Counted from the first letter of the stretch, positions 7,901 through 14,915 are shown. The stretch: DNA of 46,180 nucleotides from Lentisphaerota bacterium (GCA_015061725.1 SUVX01000024.1:1-46180), one strand, 5' to 3'. The notes: a model not told the origin generated them from the sequence alone. Numbers and translations: made by a program.

Positions 7901-8602
7901 TAAGGCATCGTACAATTTTTTCTTTAATTCACCGGAAATATTTTGAACCCGGCATATTGTTTCAAATTCAGGGATATAATGTTCAACTCTGCCGCATTTG
8001 ATATGACCGCGAATTTTAGAATCTGTTTTTACCAACTCATAAAGATACTGTCCCAACGTCTGCCCGGTGAACAATAATTTTTCTTCCAGCTGTTTGATGC
8101 TGTTTTTCAATTCACTGGTTTCTTTAGCATTAGAAGAACTTTGATCTTTTTTAGAACTTTTAAATCCGCGACGGATTGCAATATGATACAACGCCCTGCC
8201 CAATTCAAACGGAGAAACCTTTTCAGAGGCAGCCTTGGCACGAAAATAATACGGATTACTTTCACAAGTGCTGTTCAACCATCCGATAAACGCAGCGTTA
8301 TCCACCGGAAAATTACCTTTTCTGATCCAGTCTTTCAACTCAGGTAAACTCAGCGGACACATATTATTTTCAATTAAAATTTTCAGCGTATGATATTTTC
8401 TCAAACGACGGCGATATTTTAATCTGCGTGCAGCGCGGAACGCAGTTCTTTCCGCTGCAGGAGAATTTGCGGATTCAATCCCCTTTACAAGAGGAATTCC
8501 CTGATCAAATACCAAAACACCGCAATCAATGATGCGCTGATTTTCAATAATTCCCCATCCCAAAGAGTTTGTTCCCAAGTCAATTCCCAATACTCGTTTC
8601 AT
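4922..8602 (-). CDS. cas9: Cas9 endonuclease, type II-C
   Basis: 1226 residues. RuvC-I is MKRVLGIDLGTNSLGW with catalytic D8. An Arg-rich bridge helix follows (AARRLKYRRRLRKYH, about residues 57-71). RuvC-II is IHIELARN with E580. The HNH domain has DIEHTIPRS (H661) and DSTYNRSTKKDKLP (N684). RuvC-III is HIHHVIDALVIA with H840 and D843. All expected nuclease residues are present, so it should cut both strands of target DNA guided by crRNA:tracrRNA. The start has AAGAGG seven bases upstream. At 1226 residues it is longer than compact II-C enzymes of about 1000-1100, closer to Bacteroidetes-type II-C Cas9. The PAM-interacting region is the divergent C-terminal part. The neighbouring tracrRNA is transcribed divergently, and cas1 and cas2 follow. 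The PAM cannot be read from this window. Confidence 0.97.
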   Translation of the reverse strand: MKRVLGIDLGTNSLGWGIIENQRIIDCGVLVFDQGIPLVKGIESANSPAAERTAFRAARRLKYRRRLRKYHTLKILIENNMCPLSLPELKDWIRKGNFPVDNAAFIGWLNSTCESNPYYFRAKAASEKVSPFELGRALYHIAIRRGFKSSKKDQSSSNAKETSELKNSIKQLEEKLLFTGQTLGQYLYELVKTDSKIRGHIKCGRVEHYIPEFETICRVQNISGELKKKLYDALFLQRPLRSKRYLVGKCSLEQKYPRALIAHPLFEKYRMLSFVNTIKVQIDDEPERFLDSEERQTAITAFMVETKNLKFKKIKTALVKKHFKNRSVGFNYRDDQSCTFSALIYQLQKILGCDDLFAWKRNYLDVKKHEKCMDYQAVFDGLKYFKIDFDGDPAAFRKFAVERLGLTEDSAEEFMKIDIPDGYAKYSLYAIRKIVPFLEAGYIEPYAVFLAKVPDILGKHVFESRKEEILADFQQCLEDYTWEKQNLDYRERKHILSLSARFKQLLEEKWKCSPEKIAKLYEFKEQSNYTDHISEGVLPHIELGMIYNPMVHRSLTVLRRLVNSLRLAGKIDADTEIHIELARNVNDKTTRMAIQEMQKSNEKLREQARAEFAEYGITPTDEQILRWRLWKEQNGICIYTGRKISSGEIFTNEFSSLDIEHTIPRSAGGESNLENLTLCDSTYNRSTKKDKLPSECPNYDAPVGDLKISIREGLMLSGFEEALENAEKAFAEASHKLKAVPASSPNRASVRQRQIVAYEKRKYWRLKLLSFEMGREEATGNFSRRQLVATGVMSRHALQFLRSTYPDVYANNGTVTAFARKEWGLQSQFEKKERADHIHHVIDALVIAAIDRESLNKIAHAHHEGDVYRDGRSVVKIASPWQSFAQDVYFAVENVLVKRLVSHNETKQAKRNRVYLATPVKGQDGAMIRHFPGTGDTVRGQLHDQTYYGRILDSAQEVRTVLRTVLDSKNFSSIESLRKIVDKGVREAIIEQLELRMADGTPFAEALDSGVCMKTKNGTFDGPAIKKVRIFRDDISPLTIKRQTYSGAAEYKNYYYAETAKGGNFMIALYRNPQTPAGQKVYDYELISLWQWAEEHRREDYIPPQNRTDKGEFIGIVNPGVSVLFYKDSPEELKTMSQEQLAKRLYIVTEFKKGGRICLRWHREARSKKDAETAMKETFNAQALSKIEWENPAFLLCLSGKTYQNHTLFAGIDFNISVDGEITFVD

Positions 8603-8631
8603 AGAAAAACCTCTTTTTTTTAAATTTTTAT

Positions 8632-8659
8632 TTGATATTTGATTTTTTCAGTTTATATT
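8632..8659 (+). promoter_or_regulatory. tracrRNA promoter
   Basis: TTGATA (8632-8637), a 16 bp spacer and TATATT (8654-8659) place a start near 8666, at the beginning of the anti-repeat. The architecture is the same as the promoter inside the CRISPR repeats (TTGATG, 16 bp, TATATT). Confidence 0.55.
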
Positions 8660-8683
8660 ATAGTAAACATCTTATCACAACAA
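8657..8683 (-). promoter_or_regulatory. Possible cas operon promoter overlapping the tracrRNA anti-repeat
   Basis: On the minus strand, TTGTTG (8683-8678), a 15 bp spacer and a perfect TATAAT (8662-8657) face cas9, which starts about 55 bp downstream. The element lies in the reverse complement of the anti-repeat, effectively an internally shortened CRISPR repeat. The spacer is shorter than ideal, so the call is tentative. Confidence 0.35.
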
Positions 8684-8744
8684 GGCTATATGCCGTAGGT
8701 GTTACACCTTTCATCCCGGTCATTCAGTTGGCCGGGATTTTTTT
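8665..8744 (+). ncRNA. tracrRNA
   Basis: The anti-repeat AAACATCTTATCACAAC (8665-8681) pairs with the first 17 bases of the repeat at 15 positions; the two mismatches lie together and would form a bulge. It is followed by AA and a nexus hairpin GGC-TATAT-GCC (8684-8694), a second hairpin AGGTG-TTA-CACCT (8697-8709), and an intrinsic terminator ATCCCGG (8713-8719)/CCGGGAT (8732-8738) with a T run to 8744. This order of anti-repeat, AAGGC nexus, hairpin and terminator is typical of type II tracrRNAs. It lies divergently from cas9, whose start is about 60 bp away. The predicted length is about 80 nt. Confidence 0.88.
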
Positions 8745-8796
8745 GAAACTGCTAAACTATACACCATCAATAAAATAATTTCAAGCCCGTTTAATT

Positions 8797-8943
8797 TTAC
8801 GCGCACAAGAGGGCGATGATGAGGGCGAAGATGATAATGGCGGCGCAGGCGCAACCGGAGGGATCAGCCCTGCCGGACACACCCCTGTCCGGGGCGGTGA
8901 GAAAGCGAAGGACGCCGTAATACAACAACAGATTCTTTAACAT
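8797..8943 (-). CDS. Small membrane protein, 48 residues
   Basis: The reading frame starts MLKNLLLYYGVLRFL and ends in a hydrophobic segment CAAIIIFALIIALLCA, long enough for one membrane pass. GAGGAAG lies about 9 bases before the ATG, a good ribosome binding site. It begins 13 bp after the stop of the neighbouring small membrane protein gene on the same strand, so the two are probably co-transcribed. The middle carries Pro, Gly and Cys (DRGVSGRADPSGCACAA). No family is recognised. Its short length leaves some doubt, but spacing and ribosome site support a real gene. Confidence 0.5.
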   Translation of the reverse strand: MLKNLLLYYGVLRFLTAPDRGVSGRADPSGCACAAIIIFALIIALLCA

Positions 8944-8956
8944 GAATTTTTCTTCC

Positions 8957-9166
8957 TCAATGACGGATGTCTATACGGACCGGACGGCGAAGCAATATCG
9001 GAGTTCGCGCTGTTCGCTTTTCGTCATACGCAAATTTTAATATCCCCCAAAGAACGCCGAACAATCCCAGCAGCGGAGTCAGCAAATTTAATATAACTCC
9101 GATGATAAGCAGTCCCAACGTAATGAATGCAGCGGCGGATATCGTCAAAACAAACAAACCAATCAT
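8957..9166 (-). CDS. Small membrane protein, 69 residues
   Basis: A strongly hydrophobic protein with two likely transmembrane segments (FVLTISAAAFITLGLLIIGV and a second around LLGLFGVLWGILKF), then a short basic tail (DEKRTARTPILLRRPVRIDI). AAGGAG precedes the ATG at a good distance. It is first in a two-gene unit with the 48-residue protein and is transcribed away from the WYL regulator at 9304. The shared intergenic region with an inverted repeat suggests control by that regulator. No family is recognised; small holin-like or stress-related membrane proteins are possible. Confidence 0.6.
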   Translation of the reverse strand: MIGLFVLTISAAAFITLGLLIIGVILNLLTPLLGLFGVLWGILKFAYDEKRTARTPILLRRPVRIDIRH

Positions 9167-9194
9167 TTTTTTTCTCCTTTTTCCGGCTTTACGG

Positions 9195-9223
9195 TTGATT
9201 TTTGTTTTTGATGAGAATATATT
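9195..9223 (+). promoter_or_regulatory. Promoter of the WYL regulator gene
   Basis: TTGATT (9195-9200), a 17 bp spacer and TATATT (9218-9223). The palindrome at 9229-9253 covers the expected transcription start. Confidence 0.5.
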
Positions 9224-9228
9224 ACAAC

Positions 9229-9253
9229 CAAGTGGACATCTTTAGTCCACTTG
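9229..9253. promoter_or_regulatory. Palindromic operator candidate upstream of the WYL regulator
   Basis: CAAGTGGAC (9229-9237) and GTCCACTTG (9245-9253) form a perfect 9 bp inverted repeat with a 7 bp centre. It lies just after the -10 box and between two divergent transcription units, a typical position for an autoregulatory operator. Confidence 0.5.
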
Positions 9254-9303
9254 ATTTTCAACTGCGCTTTTTTTTGATTTTTTTTCACCGGAGAACTCTT
9301 CTT

Positions 9304-10281
9304 ATGCCCATTCAGAAAGCTCAAATGCACCGCCTGATGCGGATCGCCGCACTCCTTAAAGAAAACAGATATCCCAACTCTGAATCCCTCGTCAGGGAAT
9401 TCCGCAGAATCGCTCTTGAAGAGGAAATTGAAATTGATTGCGGTAAAAAAACCATCCTCCGCGATATGAAAGTATTGCAAAATGAATTTAATTGTCCCCT
9501 CGCCTTTGACCGCGCACGCAACGGTTATTATCTCAAACATCACGGTTGGGACTTTATCGCACCTGCTCTCCTCGACGAAAACGAAATGCTCGCCGCTGTC
9601 ATCGGTGCAAGAATATCTGAAGCCATTTTTCCCGCTCCCCTGAAAAATAAAATACGCAACGCCGTGGATTATCTTCTTCAAAACAACAATCCGGATTTTC
9701 TGGATACGGCAAATATGGAAAGTCTCAACATCCTCTCAGGTCTTTATGCCAATCTGGAACCCCAAATCTTTATGACCGTCTTTCAGGGATGGCAGTCCAA
9801 CCGCCGCATAAAAATTGCTTATGCCGACTGGCAGGGTGAACTCTCTGAACGCGTGATCGAACCGCATACGCTTGTCTTTTACAACAACTCCTGGTACACC
9901 AAAGCATTTTGTCATCTCAAAAATCAGCCCCGTACTTTCGCTCTCATGCGCATAAAAAAAGCGGATATCCTGCAAAGTTATTTTGATCCCTCAAAAGAAA
10001 TCATCTCCTCCGTCAACACCGATGATTTTTTGAGTTTCAAAAAGATTGCAAATGTCAAACTCCTTGCCTCTTCCCACGCCCTCGACCGCCTGAAAACGTC
10101 TCCCTTGCACAGCAATCAGGTCATCCATCCCGACGGAACCGTTGATATTCCCGCCGTTTCAAGAGAAATCCTCTTTCCCTTTATCCTCTCTCTGGAAGGC
10201 GCAGTAAAACTCCTGGAACCGGAGAATCTCAAAGAAGAATTTAAAGCCGTCCTGCAAAAAATGCTTTCCTCTTATTCCTGA
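9304..10281 (+). CDS. WYL-domain transcriptional regulator
   Basis: 325 residues from the ATG at 9304 (MPIQKAQMHRLMRIAALLKE), which has GGAG upstream. An in-frame ATG at 9202 would add an implausible hydrophobic stretch that includes the operator. The N-terminal part is a DeoR-like winged helix (CGKKTILRDMKVLQNEF). The C-terminal part is a WYL domain (IKIAYADWQGELSERVIEPH, then NNSWYTKAFC). WYL proteins are ligand-responsive regulators, some linked to defence loci or DNA damage. It resembles the regulator at 14916-15899 along its whole length, so they are paralogues. It lies next to the tracrRNA and is divergent from two small membrane proteins; control of those genes is likely, and control of CRISPR is only a possibility. 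Confidence 0.85.
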   Translation: MPIQKAQMHRLMRIAALLKENRYPNSESLVREFRRIALEEEIEIDCGKKTILRDMKVLQNEFNCPLAFDRARNGYYLKHHGWDFIAPALLDENEMLAAVIGARISEAIFPAPLKNKIRNAVDYLLQNNNPDFLDTANMESLNILSGLYANLEPQIFMTVFQGWQSNRRIKIAYADWQGELSERVIEPHTLVFYNNSWYTKAFCHLKNQPRTFALMRIKKADILQSYFDPSKEIISSVNTDDFLSFKKIANVKLLASSHALDRLKTSPLHSNQVIHPDGTVDIPAVSREILFPFILSLEGAVKLLEPENLKEEFKAVLQKMLSSYS

Positions 10282-10287
10282 TAAGAG
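10269..10287. repeat. Palindrome spanning the WYL gene stop codon
   Basis: CTCTTAT (10269-10275), loop TCCTG, ATAAGAG (10281-10287): a perfect 7 bp stem with the TGA stop at its loop. No T run follows, so it is not a standard terminator. It matches a pattern seen at three other gene ends here. Confidence 0.45.
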
Positions 10288-10418
10288 ATGATGGTTTCAT
10301 GACGGGAATTATTTACCCGTACAGAGAATAGCGCCTTAAAAAAAGCAGCGTATTTTTTGTCCGGACAACTTGAACTGCCACCGTTTTCGCAAAATTTGAT
10401 AAAAACGGAGAAATCCAT

Positions 10419-10446
10419 TTGTAATCAATTTTTTATGTGCTATATT
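10419..10446 (+). promoter_or_regulatory. Promoter of the lipoprotein operon
   Basis: TTGTAA (10419-10424), a 16 bp spacer and TATATT (10441-10446) with an extended TGC (ATGTGCTATATT). This is nearly the same design as the promoter inside the CRISPR repeats. The first ATG is 50 bp downstream, after AAGGA. Confidence 0.6.
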
Positions 10447-10495
10447 AAAGCTGATTATCTCCCCGTTTTAAATTACACATAAGGAAAAATTTTTC

Positions 10496-11650
10496 ATGAA
10501 ACCAGTGTCGTTCTATGCCGGTGTGACCGCACTTTTTTGCGGTATCGCAGCACTCTCAGGATGTACAGCGCCGCAAGTGTCAAACTCAAACAGAATTCCT
10601 GTGGATTCCGATCCGCTTCAGGGCGGACTTTCCTCCGAAGATATCCGCACTGTCGCTTCTAAAATGACGCCGTCCATCCTTGCACTGCCCCAAATCAACA
10701 ATGCCGGACAAACCACGGTTATCAAAGTCGCTGATTTCAAGAATAACAGCCGGTTTTTCATTGACAGAAATCTTTTTATGAAGCGGTTGATGATTGAACT
10801 CAACAGATACGGTCAGGGAAAAGTCAGTTTTCTCAGCAACAGCGCAAAAGTTCAGGCTTCCAGATATTCCGTCCTCAAAGACCGTCAGCAGAAACAGATT
10901 GAAGCAGGACTCAAATCCTTTGCGTCCACTCTTGCTCAATCCCCCATCTTTCCCCAGGGAAAAATCACAAGGATCGCTGTTATTCCGGTGTTCAACACCA
11001 ATCTGGTCAATATGAATGCAGACAGTTTTACCGCCATGCTCCGTTCTGAAATCTTCAGTGCTGCTGCCGGGAAAGTCCAGTTCATGCTTCCCGGTGTCCT
11101 TGAAGGCGCAGACTACTACCTCACAGGACAATTTTTCGCAGAATCCATGCAGAATGAAGGCATTATCAATATTGCAAACTACATTGATGTCGTGGATGCC
11201 AGAGTCAAAGCCGGAAAACCAATGCATATTTCTTCTGAAGTAGAAACAAAATCAACATCTTATCAGCAGAATAACTCAACAACAACCCATACGATCTCCA
11301 AACAGACAGCTCTTTATGAGAATCATCTGCGCAAAATTCTCTATGATCCGGCTCTGCGCCGCAATCCCGACGTCAATAAACGGCTGAACCTCATGCTGGT
11401 TGACCCCAAAAGCAAAGCCGTTGTATATGAAAAACCCGTTCTGCTTGACCGGAAAATTTCAGATAACAGCGGTGCCGCAAATTACATTATTTCCGGAGAA
11501 ATTTCAGGCATGCATCAGAGAGTTCAAGGCGTTTCCACAGATTATCTGCTCATCAATATCCAACTGACCGACCCCGAAAGCAACATGATCATCTGGGAAG
11601 ATGCCTACGAAGTCAAACGCATGAGCCAGGCCGGTATCGTTTACCGCTGA
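10496..11650 (+). CDS. LpoB-like lipoprotein
   Basis: 384 residues with a lipoprotein signal (ALSGC, lipobox Cys near residue 23). It appears to contain two LpoB-like modules: the first around residues 60-175 (VIKVADFKNNSRFFIDRNLF) and the second toward the end (YIISGEISGMHQRVQ then LLINIQLTDPESNMIIWEDA). LpoB is an outer-membrane lipoprotein that activates peptidoglycan synthases in gammaproteobacteria. Here the fold is inferred from these motifs, and the partner enzyme is unknown. The copy is about twice the length of enteric LpoB, consistent with duplication. It is first in an operon of four lipoproteins, and pairing with a YcfL-like and a COG3014-like gene supports the assignment. Confidence 0.72.
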   Translation: MKPVSFYAGVTALFCGIAALSGCTAPQVSNSNRIPVDSDPLQGGLSSEDIRTVASKMTPSILALPQINNAGQTTVIKVADFKNNSRFFIDRNLFMKRLMIELNRYGQGKVSFLSNSAKVQASRYSVLKDRQQKQIEAGLKSFASTLAQSPIFPQGKITRIAVIPVFNTNLVNMNADSFTAMLRSEIFSAAAGKVQFMLPGVLEGADYYLTGQFFAESMQNEGIINIANYIDVVDARVKAGKPMHISSEVETKSTSYQQNNSTTTHTISKQTALYENHLRKILYDPALRRNPDVNKRLNLMLVDPKSKAVVYEKPVLLDRKISDNSGAANYIISGEISGMHQRVQGVSTDYLLINIQLTDPESNMIIWEDAYEVKRMSQAGIVYR

Positions 11651-11679
11651 TTACCGCCGTAAAATAAGGAATAAAAAAA

Positions 11680-12144
11680 ATGAAATGGTATTCTCTTGCC
11701 GCCGTTATTGCCGCAATTATCCTCTCAGGCTGTACTGCTGTTGACAATGTTGACCGGGTTTCTTACGCCGATCAGCAGCAGGAAGGCACTATCGTCTTTG
11801 CCAGAGCAGCTCATTACAGCCCGCTTTTCGGTACTTACTCCCTGAACGAACTGATTGAAATCGCTTATGAAAGAGTCCACCGCAATGCTGCCGGACAACT
11901 GGTTGTTGAAGCGGGGATCCGTTACCGCGGTTACTCGTTCTGGACAAACTGGTTCAGACACTCACCGGGAGTTCTGACTCTGAGAACCGTCTGCAACTTC
12001 TATCAGGAGGGCGGTATATCCACCCCCGTTGTCTATGCGACAAATCATCAGGAAATCGTTATCAACAGAGGAGAAACTTTTGCTTTCAAAGCCGTCTGTC
12101 CGGTAACAAGTGCGACAAGATATCAAATCGTACTGGGAGATTGA
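11680..12144 (+). CDS. YcfL-like (DUF1425) lipoprotein
   Basis: 154 residues with a lipoprotein signal peptide (AIILSGC). The mature part is a single beta-rich domain (VEAGIRYRGYSFWTNWFR, then REV-like EIVINRGETFAFKAVCP) resembling DUF1425/YcfL proteins, which are often encoded beside lpoB. AAGGA precedes the start. It follows the LpoB-like gene by 29 bp and the next gene begins 7 bp after its stop, so it is part of one operon. Its biochemical role is unknown; it may assist the LpoB-like protein at the outer membrane. Confidence 0.65.
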   Translation: MKWYSLAAVIAAIILSGCTAVDNVDRVSYADQQQEGTIVFARAAHYSPLFGTYSLNELIEIAYERVHRNAAGQLVVEAGIRYRGYSFWTNWFRHSPGVLTLRTVCNFYQEGGISTPVVYATNHQEIVINRGETFAFKAVCPVTSATRYQIVLGD

Positions 12145-12151
12145 CAGAGTC

Positions 12152-13552
12152 ATGAAAAGTCTGCTCGGAACAACTTTTGCTTTTCTGGCGGTTCTGCTCC
12201 TTGCCGGATGCAGTTCGCCTCAGGGGGATTTCGTCCCTAAAACAGAAACCGAACTGGCTCAGATGGAGTCTCTCAATGAATCAGCTCACACTGCTTTTAT
12301 CAATGGAAACTACGAACAAGCGTCGGCGATTCTTGCAAAACTCAATTCAGAACGTACCGTCAGCCGCCCCCTCTATCAGCTGGAACAGCTTTCCGCCCTG
12401 CTCATGGACGGAAAAAACGATCAGGCGCATGAACTGATGAAAAAAATCCATGCTGATCTGGAAACTCTTTTTGATCAGAAAAGTGAAGAAAAAGCTCAAA
12501 GCATCTGGCATGGAGAAATCAATAAAGTCTTCAAAGGCGACTCTTATGAAAGAGCAACATTTTACGCTTTCATGGCTCTTTCTTTCATCAGCAAAGGAGA
12601 GTATGAAGATGCTTTAAGATGCGTCAAAAACGGGTTGCTTGCTGATGCCGATTCAAGTGCGGCTCAATCTGTTGACGATTATGCTCTTCTGCACTATATC
12701 GGTTATCTTGCCGCAACAAAAATGAACGATAAAAATGAAGCTGATGCCTATCTGACAGCAATGAAAAAAGCTCTGGCAGGACGCGGTTTCAGATACACGG
12801 ATGAAAAGCCTGCCGCCGGAGACTGTTTTTCTGCCCTGAACCGGAATACGCCCAACGTTCTGCTGGTTGTCTGGGCAGGCTCTCCGCCGACAGTTGTCTG
12901 TACCGGTTCCTACAAAGAAAACCGCAACATCATCCGCGGAAACAATGCGTTTGACGCAATGACCGTTGCAGTCAACTCTGGAACGTCCTTCTTTATCCCC
13001 AACCGGCTGGGAGATGTTGAATATCAGGCCGTCACCCGGGGCGGTCGGCTGATGGATAATGTTCTGGCTGACAAAGCTGCCGCCAAAGCGGCAATGGAAG
13101 TTTCAGGAAATATCCTTCTGGTGATGGGGTACACCTGCTGTACCGTCGGACTGAGAAATATCGGCAGTCCGCCGGTCGGAGCAACTTTTCTCTGTATCGG
13201 CCTCGGCTGTTACGTTGTCGGCGGATCTGTTCATATCATGGGTGCCTTGATGAATCCGGCTGCTGACGGACGTTTCTGGAGAAATCTTCCGGCGCAGCTT
13301 TATGTCATTCCCCTGACTCTGACGCCCGGGACACACCGTATCATGCTCAAAGGATACCGCTATTCGGATACTGCCGGTATTGCCATGTTCAACGTCAATG
13401 TCCCGGACAACAACAGTCTCAATGTCATTCACCTTCCGATGATGACCCAGGGAGCCCAATACAGCAGCGGACTCAACACAAAACACAAAAACGAGCTGAA
13501 TGAAATTATCGGCAAGGCCAATGCAAACCGCTTGGCAAAGGAGATAAAATGA
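12152..13552 (+). CDS. COG3014-like lipoprotein with TPR-type N-terminal part
   Basis: 466 residues from the ATG at 12152 (MKSLLGTTFAFLAVLLLAGC, lipobox LAGC). Starting instead at 12110 would overlap the previous gene. The N-terminal half contains TPR-like helical repeats (AHTAFINGNYEQASAILAKL, then FYAFMALSFISKGEYEDALR). The C-terminal half holds a hydrophobic, glycine-rich segment (LLVMGYTCCTVGLRNIGSPP) and a beta-rich tail ending in a short helix. This layout matches the COG3014 lipoproteins that occur with lpoB and ycfL genes. It may be an assembly or scaffold factor in the outer membrane, but no activity is known. Its stop overlaps the next start (ATGA). Confidence 0.65.
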   Translation: MKSLLGTTFAFLAVLLLAGCSSPQGDFVPKTETELAQMESLNESAHTAFINGNYEQASAILAKLNSERTVSRPLYQLEQLSALLMDGKNDQAHELMKKIHADLETLFDQKSEEKAQSIWHGEINKVFKGDSYERATFYAFMALSFISKGEYEDALRCVKNGLLADADSSAAQSVDDYALLHYIGYLAATKMNDKNEADAYLTAMKKALAGRGFRYTDEKPAAGDCFSALNRNTPNVLLVVWAGSPPTVVCTGSYKENRNIIRGNNAFDAMTVAVNSGTSFFIPNRLGDVEYQAVTRGGRLMDNVLADKAAAKAAMEVSGNILLVMGYTCCTVGLRNIGSPPVGATFLCIGLGCYVVGGSVHIMGALMNPAADGRFWRNLPAQLYVIPLTLTPGTHRIMLKGYRYSDTAGIAMFNVNVPDNNSLNVIHLPMMTQGAQYSSGLNTKHKNELNEIIGKANANRLAKEIK

Positions 13553-14604
13553 TGAAAATTTCTCCATTAAAAATCAGTATTTCCGCAGTCTGCAGTACCG
13601 TTATATTCTGTCTGGCGGGGTGTGTTTCTCCTGTTTACGACACTCTTCTGCCGATTCCGGAATATCCCCGAAGCGAACAAAAGTTTGATACAAATGCCGT
13701 CATTCAGCTGATTCCGTCCGCTGATTCGCGTGTTGCCAGCGCCATTCTGACAGAACTGGCTCAAAAAGAATATGCAAATGTTATCACGGATGGTCACTAT
13801 ATGGAAAAGACTCCGGGAACGATCCATATTCTTACACCGCTGTCATTCAACTTTACTGTTTACAACTGTCAGGAGGGAAAATACCTTGAAGCACGTCTCA
13901 TCGTCTCTCTCCGTCAGCCGGGATTCGTTTGGATGGGGCAGTTTTACGGTAAAAACAGCAGATATTTTCAGGCGTTCAGCCGCAGTTTCATCGGCTTCCG
14001 CGAATTGATGTCAACCGATTACGACGAAGAAATCAAAACCGTTGTCTCCAATCTTTTCTCTATTGATGATTTCAGAACGGCATTGAATCCGCAGCCTCAG
14101 AACTCTGCTGTTGCAGGAGCTGTCAACACACAGCAAGCCTGGAACAAACTGCTGGCTGCCATCCGCAGTGATGACAAAGCAGAAATCATCCGCTGGGCAT
14201 TCATCGCTTCTGAAAACGGCGACAAAAGAGCGGATGCACTGCTTGCAGCTTACGCTGTTGATTCAGACAACATTTGCGGTGACTTCAAGCGTCTGGCGAA
14301 ACTGCTCCTGCGTCTGGCGGAAAACGGCGTTCCAACGGCTCAGACAAAACTGGCTCAGTTGTATTCTGAAGGTAAGGGCGTTCCGTACAGTTTGGAAAAC
14401 ACTTTCTTCTGGTACAGCAAAGCCGCAAATCAGGGCGTTCCTGATGCACAATATCAGGTCGGAAAATTCTGTGAAAATGGTATCGGCACAGCTAAAAATT
14501 TTCAGCTTGCAATGTATTGGTATCAGCAGGCAGCTAATCGGAAATATCAGCCTGCCATAGACAGATTAAATGAAATCAAACAGGCTCAACAGAAAAAAGA
14601 TTGA
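13549..14604 (+). CDS. Sel1-repeat lipoprotein
   Basis: 351 residues starting ATG ATG, overlapping the previous stop by 4 bp. Lipobox CLAGC near residue 25. The first part (about 30-190) is a mixed domain of unknown family. The C-terminal part has Sel1-type helical repeats: AQTKLAQLYSEGKGVPYSLE, FFWYSKAANQGVPDAQYQVG and KNFQLAMYWYQQAANRKYQP. Sel1 repeats mediate protein contacts, so this is probably an adaptor of the same envelope complex as the three upstream lipoproteins. A strong intrinsic terminator follows at 14624. Confidence 0.7.
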   Translation: MMKISPLKISISAVCSTVIFCLAGCVSPVYDTLLPIPEYPRSEQKFDTNAVIQLIPSADSRVASAILTELAQKEYANVITDGHYMEKTPGTIHILTPLSFNFTVYNCQEGKYLEARLIVSLRQPGFVWMGQFYGKNSRYFQAFSRSFIGFRELMSTDYDEEIKTVVSNLFSIDDFRTALNPQPQNSAVAGAVNTQQAWNKLLAAIRSDDKAEIIRWAFIASENGDKRADALLAAYAVDSDNICGDFKRLAKLLLRLAENGVPTAQTKLAQLYSEGKGVPYSLENTFFWYSKAANQGVPDAQYQVGKFCENGIGTAKNFQLAMYWYQQAANRKYQPAIDRLNEIKQAQQKKD

Positions 14605-14623
14605 CCGGATATGGAATGACTTG

Positions 14624-14669
14624 AACCGGGCTGCTGCAAGACATCAAATTTGCAGCAGCCCGGTTTTTT
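14624..14669 (+). terminator. Intrinsic terminator of the lipoprotein operon
   Basis: AACCGGGCTGCTGCAA (14624-14639) pairs perfectly with TTGCAGCAGCCCGGTT (14650-14665) and is followed by a T run to 14669. Confidence 0.9.
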
Positions 14670-14681
14670 ACAGCTTTTTAT

Positions 14682-14810
14682 TCAACTGTTGGATTTGCAA
14701 TGGAAACAGGTTTGAAAAGCATCGTTTTTGATTCCGTTGCAACCGTTTCCGGAATTGACAGAAAGCAGAATTTCAAATGCCTCTTTCTGCGACTTGTTAA
14801 GCGACGTCAT
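14682..14810 (-). CDS. Small cysteine-containing peptide, 42 residues
   Basis: The frame starts MTSLNKSQKEAFEILLSVNS and ends GCNGIKNDAFQTCFHCKSNS, with three Cys in the last 20 residues and none in the first 20. GGAG lies 7 bases before the ATG, a strong ribosome site. The division into a helical, charged first half and a Gly/Asn/Cys-rich second half resembles a leader plus core peptide, but no modifying enzyme is adjacent. It follows the WYL regulator gene on the same strand, beyond that gene's terminator, and ends 13 bp from the lipoprotein terminator. A chance ORF cannot be excluded. Confidence 0.45.
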   Translation of the reverse strand: MTSLNKSQKEAFEILLSVNSGNGCNGIKNDAFQTCFHCKSNS

Positions 14811-14842
14811 ATTTATCTCCCTGAAAAAAGTTCCTCTTTATA

Positions 14843-14882
14843 AAAAAAACTCCTGTTCACGGGAGATAATGCAGAACAGGAG
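14843..14882 (-). terminator. Intrinsic terminator of the second WYL regulator gene
   Basis: On the minus strand CTCCTGTTC pairs with GAACAGGAG (plus coordinates 14874-14882 and 14850-14858) and is followed by eight T (14842-14849). Confidence 0.8.
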
Positions 14883-14915
14883 CTGTAACAGAATATGTCA
14901 AAAGAAAAGTAATTT

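Noticed and set aside
7007..7903. Long plus-strand ORF within cas9
   Set aside because: It is a shadow of the cas9 coding sequence; Cas9 domains on the minus strand are unambiguous.
9202..9303. Upstream start for the WYL regulator
   Set aside because: The added residues are hydrophobic, run through the operator, and have no counterpart in the paralogue at 14916-15899.
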